Notes: generated from the letters alone by a model not told the origin. 64,000 nucleotides of DNA from Chloroflexota bacterium (GCA_026707665.1 JAPOWK010000080.1:1-64000); one strand, 5' to 3'. Counted from the stretch's first letter, positions 9,024-18,231 are shown. Numbers and translations are program-made.

Positions 9024-9056
9024 CGAGAAGCGCAGGCCTCAGTCCCGCGCTTCTCG
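9024..9056. terminator. Hairpin between convergent genes
   Basis: CGAGAAGCGC (9024-9033) pairs perfectly with GCGCTTCTCG (9047-9056) across a 13-nt loop. It lies in the 100-bp gap between two convergent genes and probably ends transcription in both directions. No T tract is evident on either side, so factor-independent function is uncertain. Confidence 0.45.
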
Positions 9057-9077
9057 CCGCTGAAAGTAGGGGTTGAG

Positions 9078-9863
9078 TTAGGCTTCTTCGCTTTCGCCAA
9101 GCGCTTCTACATTGCCGTTTTCGGTCGTTGTCTGGCTGCTGTCATAGCTGCCCCAGAAGCTGAAGAACGCGCCATGACGCGGGCGCCATTTGCGCCAGCG
9201 CCGCGAGCTATCGCTGAAGTCCGCATCGAAAGCGTCTGCGATCATCGCCTCGTAGCGCTGATTGCGGTCGGCGGCCGCCGCATTTATCCCGTCAGTCGCT
9301 TGCGCCACCAAGGTTGATACAACCGAGGCCACATCACCTTCATTGGCTTCGATCAGTTCCGCGAGCGTCGAGCCTTCGAGCAGCGCGCTATTCAGTTCTG
9401 GCTTGTCCAAGCCCGTCGCCACGGTTAGGGTCTCGTCCATATTCCAGACGCCAAAGAGTTCACGAACCGGATTGCGCCGCCGCCACCAGGGGAAACGCCG
9501 GCGTTGGCTTTCGTTCAAGGCCTCGGTGAAGCTTTCTTCCAGGCTCTCAATCGAGGTTGCCGCCCGCGCATTGATCTCGTCGGAGGCTTGCGCCACCAAA
9601 TCAGCGATTACGGCATCGACATCGCCCTCATTTGCTTCGATCAGTTCGCTCAGCGTCGAGCCTTCGAGCAGGGCATCACGCAGCGCTTCGGGCTCCAATC
9701 CAGTCGCTTCCTGGACGATGGGCTCGTAGAGCAAAGCTTCAAGGCCGCTGAGCCAGCGACCAAAGACGGCGTAACCCTTGCGGGCGGGCGCGTCATTGGC
9801 GCTGACAGCGGCGGTAAACAGCGCCAGCAGCGCGAGGACTAGGGTGAAGCGTTTGACAATCAT
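9078..9863 (-). CDS. Secreted protein with a duplicated DALLEGSTLxELIEANEGDV module
   Basis: 261 residues from the ATG at 9863, chosen because GGAGG lies 8 bp upstream; a GTG at 9872 overlaps that site. A signal peptide ends near TAAVSANDA. Two homologous segments follow: one with ALRDALLEGSTLSELIEANE leading to LVAQASDEINARAA, and one with ELNSALLEGSTLAELIEANE leading to LVAQATDGINAAAA, about 90 residues apart, each preceded by an aromatic/Arg-rich stretch (FPWWRRRNP; RRWRKWRPRHG). Similar helical modules occur in exported proteins of other bacteria, but I cannot name a function. Monocistronic. Confidence 0.7.
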   Translation of the reverse strand: MIVKRFTLVLALLALFTAAVSANDAPARKGYAVFGRWLSGLEALLYEPIVQEATGLEPEALRDALLEGSTLSELIEANEGDVDAVIADLVAQASDEINARAATSIESLEESFTEALNESQRRRFPWWRRRNPVRELFGVWNMDETLTVATGLDKPELNSALLEGSTLAELIEANEGDVASVVSTLVAQATDGINAAAADRNQRYEAMIADAFDADFSDSSRRWRKWRPRHGAFFSFWGSYDSSQTTTENGNVEALGESEEA

Positions 9864-10103
9864 TCTGGACACCTCCTCAGTGTTCTGGGCGATGCGCGCG
9901 GGATTGCGCCCACCGCCGGATCACATTATCGAGGAGGCTTGTTGCCAAAGTTTGGCGTCGATGTAAATAGTGTGTAAGGAGGCTGTAATGCGGTGAATAA
10001 TTGCGCTCATCGACAGCGCTGGCGCTACCGACGCCCATGAGTTGTGGGGAATAGAAACGCGCAAAGCGCTCGCAACGATAGATGCATCCAGTCTTGAGTG
10101 TCG

Positions 10104-11489
10104 CTAAGGCCGTCCCTGCCCGACCAAATCAATAAACTTGATGGTCGCTTGAATCCCATTATAGAAATTCTGCAAGTAGATATTCTCGTTGGGACCGTGC
10201 GCGCGGCCGCTCTTCAGCCCGTAACTCATGATCACCACTTCTTTCGCCACTTTCATACACTCGAATGTGATGGGCACGCTGCCGCCGGCGCGCTCGAATA
10301 CCGGCTCGACGCCCCAGGCGTAGGCGTAGGCTTCGGCGGCTGATTGCATTGCCAAGCCCTCAACATCCAGAAGAACCGCCTCAGCGCCCATGCCACCGAA
10401 TTGGAAGTCGACTTGTACAGTTTTCGGCGTGATGCTCTTGATGTGCTCGACAATGCAATCAAGTACGCGCGCTGGATCCTGTCGCGGCACCAGGCGGCAG
10501 GTGATCTTGGCGAAGGCGCGCGCGGGCAGCACCGTCTTCATGCCGGCGCCGGTATAACCGCCGTGAATGCCATTGATCTCCAAGGTCGGGCGGGCGCCCA
10601 GCCGTTCGGGCAAGATATAGTCCCTTTCGCCCCATAGAGCCGGCGCGCTCACGACCGCATCCCATTCCGCTTGCAGATATGGTTCGACCTCTTCCAGCAG
10701 CGCGCGGTCTTGCGCCGTCACCTCCGCCACATCATCGTAAAAGCCCGGCACGGCCACGGCGCCGTTTTCATCGTGCAGCTGCGCCAGAATCTCGCAAAGC
10801 GCTTGAATCGGGTTGTGCACCGAGCCGCCCCAATGCCCGCTGTGCAGATCGCTGACGGGCGCTGAGACGTGCAATTCAAAGGCGGTGACCCCGCGCAGCC
10901 CATAGGTCAGGCTAGGTTGATCGGGCGCCAGAATCGCGCCGTCAGAGATCATGGCGATATCGGCCGCCAGCCGCTCCGGATGCGCGGCAATGAAGGCGTT
11001 GATATTCTCGGAGCCAGATTCCTCTTCGCCTTCCAGCACCATTTTGATATTCACATTTGGTTTGACGTCGCTCGCAAGCCAGGATTCCACCGCCTTCAAG
11101 TTGGACATGACATGCAGCTTGCTATCGACCGCGCCGCGACAATAGAGGCGACCGTCTTTGAGCGTCGGTTCAAAGGGTTCGGTGTCCCAGCCATCGGCGA
11201 CCTCGGCCGGCTGCACATCATAGTGGCAATAGATCAGGATCGTTGGCGCGCCCTCGCCGGCGCCATCCCATTCGCCTAGCACTAGGGGGCAGCGCCCCGC
11301 GGGCATCAGGATCACTTCGGCGCGATCCATGCCGATGCGCAGCATCATCGCCTTTAGCCATTCGGCGGCGCGCGCGACATCTTTCGCGTGCTGCGGCTGC
11401 GTGCTGATCGTGCGGATGCGCAGCAGCTCCTGATACTCGTCGAGGAATCGTTCCTGGTTCGCCTTGGCGTATTGGTAAGGGTTGCTCAT
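10104..11489 (-). CDS. M20 family dipeptidase/metallopeptidase
   Basis: 461 residues, usual for the dipeptidase branch of M20 (carnosinase/CNDP-like). It hydrolyses dipeptides or acylated amino acids with a two-zinc centre. Zinc and catalytic residues can be followed: IYCHYDVQPAEV (His, catalytic Asp), RGAVDSKLHVM (bridging Asp), VLEGEEESGSEN (catalytic and metal Glu), MISDGAI (Asp) and a final His in GRAHGPNENIYLQNF. The dimerisation insert includes DLHSGHWGGSVHNP, with the cross-subunit His. Cytoplasmic: no signal peptide. Standalone gene. Confidence 0.92.
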   Translation of the reverse strand: MSNPYQYAKANQERFLDEYQELLRIRTISTQPQHAKDVARAAEWLKAMMLRIGMDRAEVILMPAGRCPLVLGEWDGAGEGAPTILIYCHYDVQPAEVADGWDTEPFEPTLKDGRLYCRGAVDSKLHVMSNLKAVESWLASDVKPNVNIKMVLEGEEESGSENINAFIAAHPERLAADIAMISDGAILAPDQPSLTYGLRGVTAFELHVSAPVSDLHSGHWGGSVHNPIQALCEILAQLHDENGAVAVPGFYDDVAEVTAQDRALLEEVEPYLQAEWDAVVSAPALWGERDYILPERLGARPTLEINGIHGGYTGAGMKTVLPARAFAKITCRLVPRQDPARVLDCIVEHIKSITPKTVQVDFQFGGMGAEAVLLDVEGLAMQSAAEAYAYAWGVEPVFERAGGSVPITFECMKVAKEVVIMSYGLKSGRAHGPNENIYLQNFYNGIQATIKFIDLVGQGRP

Positions 11490-11652
11490 GTCTTGCCCCG
11501 TGTCTGGTCTCTATTGGCAGCCAATCCTGTGCATGATACCTGATGCGCTTGTGGATTCGTATCCGATAATTGAACGACCTAGTATTTTTTGCAATTACGT
11601 TTGATAATAGTAATTCCCCCTTTTGTAAACCATCGAGAAAACATTCAACCCT

Positions 11653-12897
11653 ATGTCATTCCACAACCTAGATTTGAATAGCGCCTTGCTACGCGTCGTC
11701 AAGCGGGCAGGCTACACTGAGCCGACGCCGATACAAGTCCGCGCCATTCCGCATATCCTGAAGGGGCGCGACCTTATCGGCTGCGCCCATACTGGCAGCG
11801 GCAAAACCGCCGCCTTTGCCTTGCCCATCGTGCAAATGCTGGACCCGGTCTCGGGAAGGCGGCGCATCCGCGCGCTGGTGCTGGCGCCGACCCGCGAACT
11901 TGCAGCACAGATTGATGAGGAATTTGGCAAATTCTGCCGAGACGCCTCACTTAGACACGTGGCGATCTTCGGCGGCGTCGGTCAGCAGCCGCAAGTCGAT
12001 GCGCTGCGGCGCGGCGTCGATATAGTCGTGGCGACTCCGGGCCGTCTGCAGGATCTGATGAACCAGGGGTACATCCGTCTGGATCAGGTCGAATTCTTGG
12101 TGCTGGATGAAGCCGACCGTATGTTGGATATGGGCTTTATCAACGATGTCAAGCGGATTATCAAGCAGCTGCCTAGAGTGCGCCAGACGATGCTGTTTTC
12201 AGCGACTATGCCGCCAGCCGTTCAGGACTTAAGTAAAAGCATCCTGAAGGAACCCATCAACGTGGAGGCGAATCCACAAGCGTCAACTGTGGAGAGCATC
12301 GCGCAATCCATCTACTTTGTTGAAAGCGGCGATAAGCGCGCGCTGCTCAAACATATTCTGCGAGATCCGGCTTCGGAGCGCGTATTGGTATTCACTCGCA
12401 CCAAGCATCGCGCCAACAATCTGGCCAAACAGTTGAACCGCGCCCGTATTCCCGCCGAAGCGATTCATGGCAACAAGTCACAGTCGGCGCGCACACAAGC
12501 CCTCTCCAGATTCAAGTCCGGTCGTACCGCCGTCTTGGTCGCGACCGATATCGCCGCGCGGGGCCTGGATATCGAATCCGTGTCCCACGTCATCAATTTT
12601 GATCTGCCCAATGTCCCGGAAAGTTACGTTCATCGCATCGGTAGAACCGCGCGAGCGGGCGCGTCCGGCATCGCGTATTCTTTCTGCGATGTCAATGAAC
12701 GGAAGTATCTGCACGATATCCAAAAGCTGATCCGCAAACCAATCTCGGTCGTGGGCGAGCATCCGTATCTTTCAGCAATCAAGCCGCCACAAGAGCCGAC
12801 TGCCGAAGACAAATCGCCGAACGGAAAACGCGGCCGGCGAGGACGGCGCTCACGGGCAAACCGTAGGGCCCGTGTCTCGCATCACCGCGCAAGTTAA
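11653..12897 (+). CDS. DEAD-box ATP-dependent RNA helicase (RhlE-like)
   Basis: 414 residues. All core motifs are present in order: Q motif with YTEPTPIQVRAIP, Walker A AHTGSGKTAA, PTRELA, TPGR, DEAD in LVLDEADRMLDMGF, SAT in LFSATMPP, then the second RecA domain with VFTRTKHRAN, ATDIAARGLDIE and HRIGRTARAG. The C-terminus is a short basic tail rich in Arg (from about residue 393), as in RhlE-type helicases of ribosome assembly and cold adaptation. The ATG lacks a clear Shine-Dalgarno. The 163 bp upstream is AT-rich and separates it from the divergent peptidase gene. Confidence 0.95.
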   Translation: MSFHNLDLNSALLRVVKRAGYTEPTPIQVRAIPHILKGRDLIGCAHTGSGKTAAFALPIVQMLDPVSGRRRIRALVLAPTRELAAQIDEEFGKFCRDASLRHVAIFGGVGQQPQVDALRRGVDIVVATPGRLQDLMNQGYIRLDQVEFLVLDEADRMLDMGFINDVKRIIKQLPRVRQTMLFSATMPPAVQDLSKSILKEPINVEANPQASTVESIAQSIYFVESGDKRALLKHILRDPASERVLVFTRTKHRANNLAKQLNRARIPAEAIHGNKSQSARTQALSRFKSGRTAVLVATDIAARGLDIESVSHVINFDLPNVPESYVHRIGRTARAGASGIAYSFCDVNERKYLHDIQKLIRKPISVVGEHPYLSAIKPPQEPTAEDKSPNGKRGRRGRRSRANRRARVSHHRAS

Positions 12898-12946
12898 GCG
12901 ACCCGGGCGTACAGCCTAGCTCGACTGCGAAGCGGAGGGGCCTTAC

Positions 12947-14344
12947 ATGAGCAACTTGCAGAAGCCCAAGGTTGTCGTGATCGGCGCGGGCAGCCTGTTC
13001 TTCGGGCGGCAAGCCATTTGGCAAATGACGCACTCGCCGCATCTCAACGGCGGTACGCTGGCGCTGGTCGAAAAAGACCCGCAGCGCATCGAAAAGATGG
13101 GACGGCTGGCGGAAATGGCCGTTGCGGAAGCGGGTGTCGGCTTGCGGATCGAGACCGCCTCCGATTGGCGCGATGTCTTGCCCGACGCCGATTTCGTTGT
13201 GCTCAGCTTCGCCGCCGACACCGTACATTATCGCGGGCTGGACTGCCAGATCAGCGAAAAATACGGCGTGCGCATGTGTAGCGGCGATACGATTGGTCCC
13301 GGCGGCATATTCCGCGCCATGCGTGAATTGCCCCTCATCATGGATTGCGTCGCCGATATCGAGCGCCTCTGCCCCGAAGCCTGGGTGATCAATTACATCA
13401 ATCCCAGCACGGTCCATGGCATGGCGATCGCTCGTTACGCTCCGGCGGTCAAGAGCTTCGCCCTCTGCGATTCGCTGCACATGCCACATGTCAAGATTCG
13501 CTATGCGCAATACGCCGGTCTTATTGCCGATGCATCGGAATGGAATGCCGAACTGGACGCTGACTTCGATCTGCGTATCGCCGGCGTCAATCACTTCACC
13601 TGGATGCTGAAAGCGGAATACCAAGGTCGCGATGTCAGCGCGCGTATCGCCGAGCGCCTGCGCCGCGGCACGGTGAAAAAGTCGATGGATGGCGACCTTA
13701 GCGCTAAGGCGCTCCACAACGACGCCATCGGCTATCAGCTTTATGAGATTTTCGGCGTCATCCCCGTCTGCGTGTCGCATACCAAGGAATATGTGCGCTT
13801 CTATCAGGGGCACGGCGTGCTGCCTGATGAGATTCCACCGCTTCTGATCTGGGAGACCGATACGCGTTATGCCCGCCACGCCGCGATGTGGCGCCAGGTC
13901 GATGACTTCATCAGTGGCGCCAGGCCGATCAGCGAGTTCAAGACGGCGCTCGGCCCTGACCATGCCACTGACATCATCGAGAACATGGCCGGCGGGCTCG
14001 GTCGTCCCTTTTACATCAACACCTATAACCGCGGCGCTGTGGAAAATATGGCTAACGACGCCTTTCTGGAATTGCTTTGCGATATCGATATGAACGGACC
14101 GCGTCCGCGCCCGGTCGGCGAGATGCCGCGGGGATTGCGCGGGATGCAGGAAGTCGTGCTTGATACGCATGAACTCACGGCGGAAGCCATTGTCAAAGCG
14201 GATTACCGCTTGCTGCGGCGCGCCCTGATGACCGACCCGCTGACCAATTCAATCGCCGATGCCGATGCCATCCTGCGCGAATTGCTGGCGGCCGAGCGTG
14301 AGGCGCTGCCCGATCATTGGTATGACGCCGCCGCCGCGTTCTAA
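12947..14344 (+). CDS. Glycoside hydrolase family 4 protein (alpha-glucosidase/galactosidase/galacturonidase type)
   Basis: 465 residues, standard for GH4, a family that uses NAD+ and a divalent metal in a redox-elimination mechanism. Seen: N-terminal VVVIGAGSLFFGRQAI nucleotide-binding loop, DADFVVLSFAAD, GDTIGPGGIFRAMRELP, INYINPSTVHG, then the metal-site cysteine in FALCDSLHMPHV and histidine in GVNHFTWM. The start ATG at 12947 has GGAGGGG upstream. The substrate sugar cannot be fixed; a cytoplasmic glycosidase acting on an imported disaccharide or uronide is likely. It converges on a Gfo/Idh dehydrogenase gene. Confidence 0.9.
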   Translation: MSNLQKPKVVVIGAGSLFFGRQAIWQMTHSPHLNGGTLALVEKDPQRIEKMGRLAEMAVAEAGVGLRIETASDWRDVLPDADFVVLSFAADTVHYRGLDCQISEKYGVRMCSGDTIGPGGIFRAMRELPLIMDCVADIERLCPEAWVINYINPSTVHGMAIARYAPAVKSFALCDSLHMPHVKIRYAQYAGLIADASEWNAELDADFDLRIAGVNHFTWMLKAEYQGRDVSARIAERLRRGTVKKSMDGDLSAKALHNDAIGYQLYEIFGVIPVCVSHTKEYVRFYQGHGVLPDEIPPLLIWETDTRYARHAAMWRQVDDFISGARPISEFKTALGPDHATDIIENMAGGLGRPFYINTYNRGAVENMANDAFLELLCDIDMNGPRPRPVGEMPRGLRGMQEVVLDTHELTAEAIVKADYRLLRRALMTDPLTNSIADADAILRELLAAEREALPDHWYDAAAAF

Positions 14345-14354
14345 TGCCGGGCGA

Positions 14355-15365
14355 CTAATACAGTGAGGGCTTCTCAATAGGATGCGTCGTCTGGGGCTGA
14401 CGCGTCTCGGCCGAGCGAATGCAGGCATCGGCGACGACCAGCGACATATAACCGTCCCAGGCTGATGGGCCGGTCGCGTCCTTCCGGCCTATGGCGTCGA
14501 TCCAGGCTTGAACTTCGTCGAGATAGGCTTGGCCAAAGCGCTGGGGCCAATTCGATGTAATCGCGCGCGACGCCGTCCCCGCCTGGCGCAATGAGGGGCT
14601 CGGGTGGCTCGCTGACTCCACGTTCCCGGTTTCGCCCGTCACTTCCACCGTCACCTCGTAGCCATAGCCGGAATCGCCATTGTATTCCAGACTGCCGATG
14701 GCGCCACTGTCAAAGATCACCTGAATATCGGCGAGACGCGCGCTTCGCGGATGGGCCGGGTCGACCGAAACCCATTGAACGTAGGCGCTGCAGATCTCCT
14801 CGCCCATGATCCAGCGCGCCGAATGGATATCGTGAATCAGCGAATTCGTGATCACCGAATCGATCGTCAGTTCACGGATGAAGCGAGGATTGATATGAAC
14901 GCTGCGGAACTTCAGCGCCGCGCCGATGACGCCGCCATGCAGCAGGTCGTAAAGGTCCCGGTGCGCCTGATCGTACTCGCGCATGAAGCCGACTTGGACC
15001 AGACGCCTTCCGGCTGCCAGCTCGGCGCGCAGGACGCGCTCGGCATCGGCCATCGTTGTCGCCAGCGGCTTTTCGCAAAGCACCGGTTTGCCCGCTTTGA
15101 TGCAGGCGATGGCGAATTCGGCATGGGTCCGGTCTGTCGAGGCGATCAGAATCGCGTCCACCGCCGGATCGGAGATCAGGTCGCCGGCATCGGCATGGAC
15201 ACGGGCGCCATCGCAGGCGGCCGCCACGGCATTCGCCCGCTCATGGTCGATGTCCATTACAGCGACGACCGTCGCGCCGCGCGTGCGCCGCAGCAAGTTC
15301 TCGGCATGGAGGCTACCGATCATGCCCGTGCCGATCAAGCCAACATTGATGGCTTCGCGTCCCAT
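14355..15365 (-). CDS. Gfo/Idh/MocA family oxidoreductase
   Basis: 336 residues from the ATG at 15365, selected because AGAGGAA precedes it and because the Rossmann motif NVGLIGTGMIGSLHAENLL then starts near residue 6; the frame extends 24 codons further upstream but without homology-like sequence. CEKPLATTMADAERV contains the family EKP motif, and the C-terminal dimerisation domain includes HDIHSARWIMGEE with the catalytic Asp/His pair, similar to myo-inositol 2-dehydrogenases. Oxidises or reduces a sugar or cyclitol with NAD(P). Tail to tail with the GH4 gene, which may feed it. Confidence 0.88.
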   Translation of the reverse strand: MGREAINVGLIGTGMIGSLHAENLLRRTRGATVVAVMDIDHERANAVAAACDGARVHADAGDLISDPAVDAILIASTDRTHAEFAIACIKAGKPVLCEKPLATTMADAERVLRAELAAGRRLVQVGFMREYDQAHRDLYDLLHGGVIGAALKFRSVHINPRFIRELTIDSVITNSLIHDIHSARWIMGEEICSAYVQWVSVDPAHPRSARLADIQVIFDSGAIGSLEYNGDSGYGYEVTVEVTGETGNVESASHPSPSLRQAGTASRAITSNWPQRFGQAYLDEVQAWIDAIGRKDATGPSAWDGYMSLVVADACIRSAETRQPQTTHPIEKPSLY

Positions 15366-15594
15366 GTCGTATTCCTCTCTGGTTGCAAATCCTCGCGCGA
15401 ATGCATTCTGTTTGGGGATTGTAACGGCTTGAGACAAGGTTGCAACTAGCGCGGCCGGCGAGGAGTGGTGATGTGATTGATTCCACTCTATCCCTCCCTG
15501 ATATCCAGCTTTCCTGAGACCGGATTATTTCTTTTCATGTCTTCATTTTCAGCGCGCTCCAATCGGCGGAATAGTGGTTAGATTAAAGTTTCAA

Positions 15595-15671
15595 CTTTGT
15601 CCGTTTTTCACCGTTTCGGACAAAGAAATATTTTTTTCGGACATAAAGCGTAGTTTGGTGGCCGAAACGGT
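15595..15671 (+). promoter_or_regulatory. Two mutually exclusive stems, one terminator-like
   Basis: Stem 1: CTTTGTCCG (15595-15603) with CGGACAAAG (15617-15625), 9 bp and a 13-nt loop, followed by AAATATTTTTTT, which looks like an intrinsic terminator in the plus direction. Stem 2: ACCGTTTCGG (15610-15619) with CCGAAACGGT (15662-15671), 10 bp. They share 15617-15619 and stem 2 starts inside the loop of stem 1, so they cannot form together. This resembles an attenuator, but the nearest plus-strand gene starts 410 bp downstream. Confidence 0.35.
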
Positions 15672-15800
15672 CAAAAAGCAGGCGGCAGTCGGTATGAATT
15701 GGGTTTGCAAACGAGCCGATTGGACCGACGCCAAGGCGCCCCTGAAATACCCCAAGTTTCGCGAGCAGATCGGGAAAGTGTATAGATAGCGTATGGGTAC

Positions 15801-15822
15801 GGGGGGGGGGGGGGGGGGGGGG
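15801..15822. repeat. Homopolymeric run of 22 G
   Basis: An uninterrupted run of 22 guanines bounded by TAC and TAG in a non-coding gap. It could be a length-variable mononucleotide tract or a sequencing/assembly artefact at a poorly covered join. Confidence 0.9.
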
Positions 15823-16082
15823 TAGCCCTCGGTCCGGCGGAGGCGCATGCAAAATGGAAGCAGGCCGTTGCCGACTGGATTCGGGTGGAAGGTTGCGTCA
15901 GCCATAGGAGAAAGCCTAGCATTGTTTTGAGGGGAAAGCGCGATTAAATGTTCGCGCATAGTCGCGCAGGTCGCGTACACCGACCGCCGACACTAACCGT
16001 TGGGCGCGCATTTGCTTGACAGCCTCCAGCGCAAGGCTTATGATGATGCGCGATTTCGTTCAGGTACAACGCTGAGGCGCCA

Positions 16083-18179
16083 ATGTCCATGGCAACGCCG
16101 CCCACCCTGTTGGCAGTCGATATCGGCGGCACCTTCACCGACCTTGTCGCCCTCGACATCGCTAGCGGGCGCATCGCCGTGGAAAAGCTGCTCACGACTT
16201 ATCCCGATCCGTCGGCGGCGGTGCTGGAAGGCTTGGCCGGTCTGCTTGAGACAGCCTGCCTTGCGCCCGAATCCATCCGCTATGTGGTTCATGGAACGAC
16301 GCTCATCACCAACACGCTTATAGAGCGCACGGGCGCGAAGACGGCTCTGCTGGCGACCGAGGGCTTCCGCGACGCTGTCGAAATCGGCAATGAGGGTCGC
16401 TACGATATGTACGACCTGGCACTGAAGAAGCCGACGCCGCTGGCGGAGCGCCGACTGCGCTTTGATCTGCCCGAGCGCATGCTGGCTGATGGCCGGGTTT
16501 GGACGCCGCTGGACGAAGCGCGCGCCCGCGAAATCTGCGCCGTTTTGCGCGCCGAAGCTATCGACTCCGTCGCCATCTGCTTCCTTCATGCATACACTAA
16601 CCCGGCGCATGAATTGGCGGCGCTGGCGATCGTCGGCCAGGAATTGCCCGAGATCTCGATCTCCGTATCGCATCAAGTGGCGCCCGGCATGCGCGAATAT
16701 CTCCGCGCTTCCACCACCATCGCCAACGCCTACGTCCAGCCCATAACCGAGCGCTATATGCGGCGGGTCGAGACCGGTTTGCAGGGCTGCGGCATCGACG
16801 CCCCTTTGAATATCATGCTCAGCAGCGGCGGCACCACCACCGTAAAAGCGGCGCGCGCTTTCCCCGTGCGGCTGGTGGAGAGCGGCCCCGCTGGCGGGGC
16901 GCTAGCGGGCTTGTATTGGGGGCGTCTGCTGGGAGAGAAGGACGTGCTCGCCTTCGATATGGGCGGCACGACGGCAAAGGCGGCGCTCACCCGTGAAGGT
17001 GAACTTTCAATCAGCCACCAATCGGAAGTGGCGCATGTACACCGCTTCAAGCGGGGCAGCGGCTTGCCCTTGATGGTGCCGATGATCGAGATGATCGAGA
17101 TCGGCGCCGGCGGCGGCAGCATCGCCCATTTGAATCCGCTCGGCTTGCCCGCGGTCGGTCCGCGGAGCGCCGGCAGCGCGCCTGGTCCCGCTTCTTATGG
17201 CATCGGCGGGATGAATCCGACTGTCACTGACGCCGACCTGTTGCTGGGTTATCTCAACCCCGATTATTTCGCCGGCGGGGGCATCAAGCTGGATACAGCG
17301 GCGGCGCGCCAGTCCTTTGCTGATTTGGCGGCTTCGCTGGATCTATCGCTGGAACAGATGGCTTGGGGCGTACACCAACTGGTCAATGAGAATATGGCGG
17401 CGGCGGCGCGCGTTCACGCGGCGGAACGCGGCCTGGAGATTCGCCGTTATTGCCTGGTCGCCACTGGCGGCGCAGGACCGGCGCATGCGTGCGGGGTGGC
17501 AAAGGGATTGGGCATCAGCCGCATCATCATCCCGCCGCTGGCCGGCGTCGGCTCGGCCTTTGGTTTCCTGACCGCGCCCATCGCCTTCGACTTCACCCGC
17601 AGTTACGTCGCCAAGCTGAGCGAGTTGAATTTGACGGAACTCAACGACATCCTGGCTAATTTGGAACGCGAAGGCAGAGACATCGTCGAAGCCGCGGGCG
17701 TACCGTCTTCTGACATTAGCGTGCGTCTGCAAATCGATATGCGCTATGTGGGGCAGGGTTACGAAGTGCGGGTGCCCTTCCCGATGGAAACGCTGACCGA
17801 GCGGCATATCCGCCAGATGCAAAGCGCCTTTGAGGACGAATATCGCGCCTTTTATGGCCAGCTGGCTGATGGCGTGGCAATCGAGGCGGTGAATTGGCGC
17901 GTGTTGATCAGCGGCCCGACGCCGGATATTGAAAGCGCCCCGCAGGCTGAGCCTCCGGCGGGAAATGACGCGCCGGTCGCGTTTCGCCCGGTCCTCTTTG
18001 AGCCCGAGACGGCGCCGCAAGAGACCCCGATTTATCGCCGCGAGCAGCTAGGCGGGGCTTGGTCGGCGGCCGGACCCTTGATCATTGAAGAAGCCGCGTC
18101 GACCACGGTCGTTGCGCCTGGCTGGTCGGCCCAGGCGGCTGCGGGCGGCTGCCTGCTGTTGACGCGGGAGACTGCGTAA
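16083..18179 (+). CDS. hyuA: Hydantoinase/oxoprolinase family protein, subunit A (HyuA-type)
   Basis: 698 residues, standard for HyuA. These proteins, with subunit B, catalyse ATP-dependent opening of cyclic amides (N-methylhydantoin, 5-oxoproline) or, in relatives, acetone/acetophenone carboxylation. Visible actin-like ATPase elements: LLAVDIGGTFTDLVALD at the N-terminus, VVHGTTLITNTLIERTGAK, VESGPAGGALAGL and FDMGGTTAKAAL; the C-terminal part ends with the LIIEEAASTTVVAPGW segment typical of the family. The ATG at 16083 is used; an ATG at 16089 is equally possible. The partner subunit B starts 565 bp downstream, an unusually wide gap containing an antisense small gene. Confidence 0.92.
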   Translation: MSMATPPTLLAVDIGGTFTDLVALDIASGRIAVEKLLTTYPDPSAAVLEGLAGLLETACLAPESIRYVVHGTTLITNTLIERTGAKTALLATEGFRDAVEIGNEGRYDMYDLALKKPTPLAERRLRFDLPERMLADGRVWTPLDEARAREICAVLRAEAIDSVAICFLHAYTNPAHELAALAIVGQELPEISISVSHQVAPGMREYLRASTTIANAYVQPITERYMRRVETGLQGCGIDAPLNIMLSSGGTTTVKAARAFPVRLVESGPAGGALAGLYWGRLLGEKDVLAFDMGGTTAKAALTREGELSISHQSEVAHVHRFKRGSGLPLMVPMIEMIEIGAGGGSIAHLNPLGLPAVGPRSAGSAPGPASYGIGGMNPTVTDADLLLGYLNPDYFAGGGIKLDTAAARQSFADLAASLDLSLEQMAWGVHQLVNENMAAAARVHAAERGLEIRRYCLVATGGAGPAHACGVAKGLGISRIIIPPLAGVGSAFGFLTAPIAFDFTRSYVAKLSELNLTELNDILANLEREGRDIVEAAGVPSSDISVRLQIDMRYVGQGYEVRVPFPMETLTERHIRQMQSAFEDEYRAFYGQLADGVAIEAVNWRVLISGPTPDIESAPQAEPPAGNDAPVAFRPVLFEPETAPQETPIYRREQLGGAWSAAGPLIIEEAASTTVVAPGWSAQAAAGGCLLLTRETA

Positions 18180-18205
18180 GTGTGATATAGTGTACCAAAG
18201 CCAAC

Positions 18206-18231
18206 GGGCTCGCCCTATCTGTCGCGAGCCC
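18206..18231 (+). terminator. Hairpin after hydantoinase A gene
   Basis: GGGCTCGC (18206-18213) pairs with GCGAGCCC (18224-18231) across a 10-nt loop, 27 bp after the hyuA stop. No T tract follows, so it may act as a processing or stability element instead of a true terminator. Confidence 0.35.

Larger units (their letters stand above)
15366..16082. other. 717-bp gap without a convincing gene
   Basis: This gap separates divergent genes (Gfo/Idh and hydantoinase A). It is low in coding character, with an AT-rich segment at 15575-15665 that can form alternative hairpins and a 22-G run at 15801-15822. A 71-codon plus-strand frame (15574-15789) and overlapping minus-strand frames exist, but they have no Shine-Dalgarno and no recognisable motif, and the minus-strand ones contain polyproline or other low-complexity runs created by the G tract. 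No RNA gene was recognised. Confidence 0.6.

Noticed and set aside
12779..14170. A 463-codon minus-strand frame opposite the GH4 gene
   Set aside because: Antisense shadow: the plus strand carries all GH4 motifs, while this frame is rich in Arg/His/Ala without any motif.
15583..15980. Overlapping minus-strand frames with polyproline across the G run
   Set aside because: The proline run is only the translation of the homopolymer; starts are weak and the frames lack any domain.
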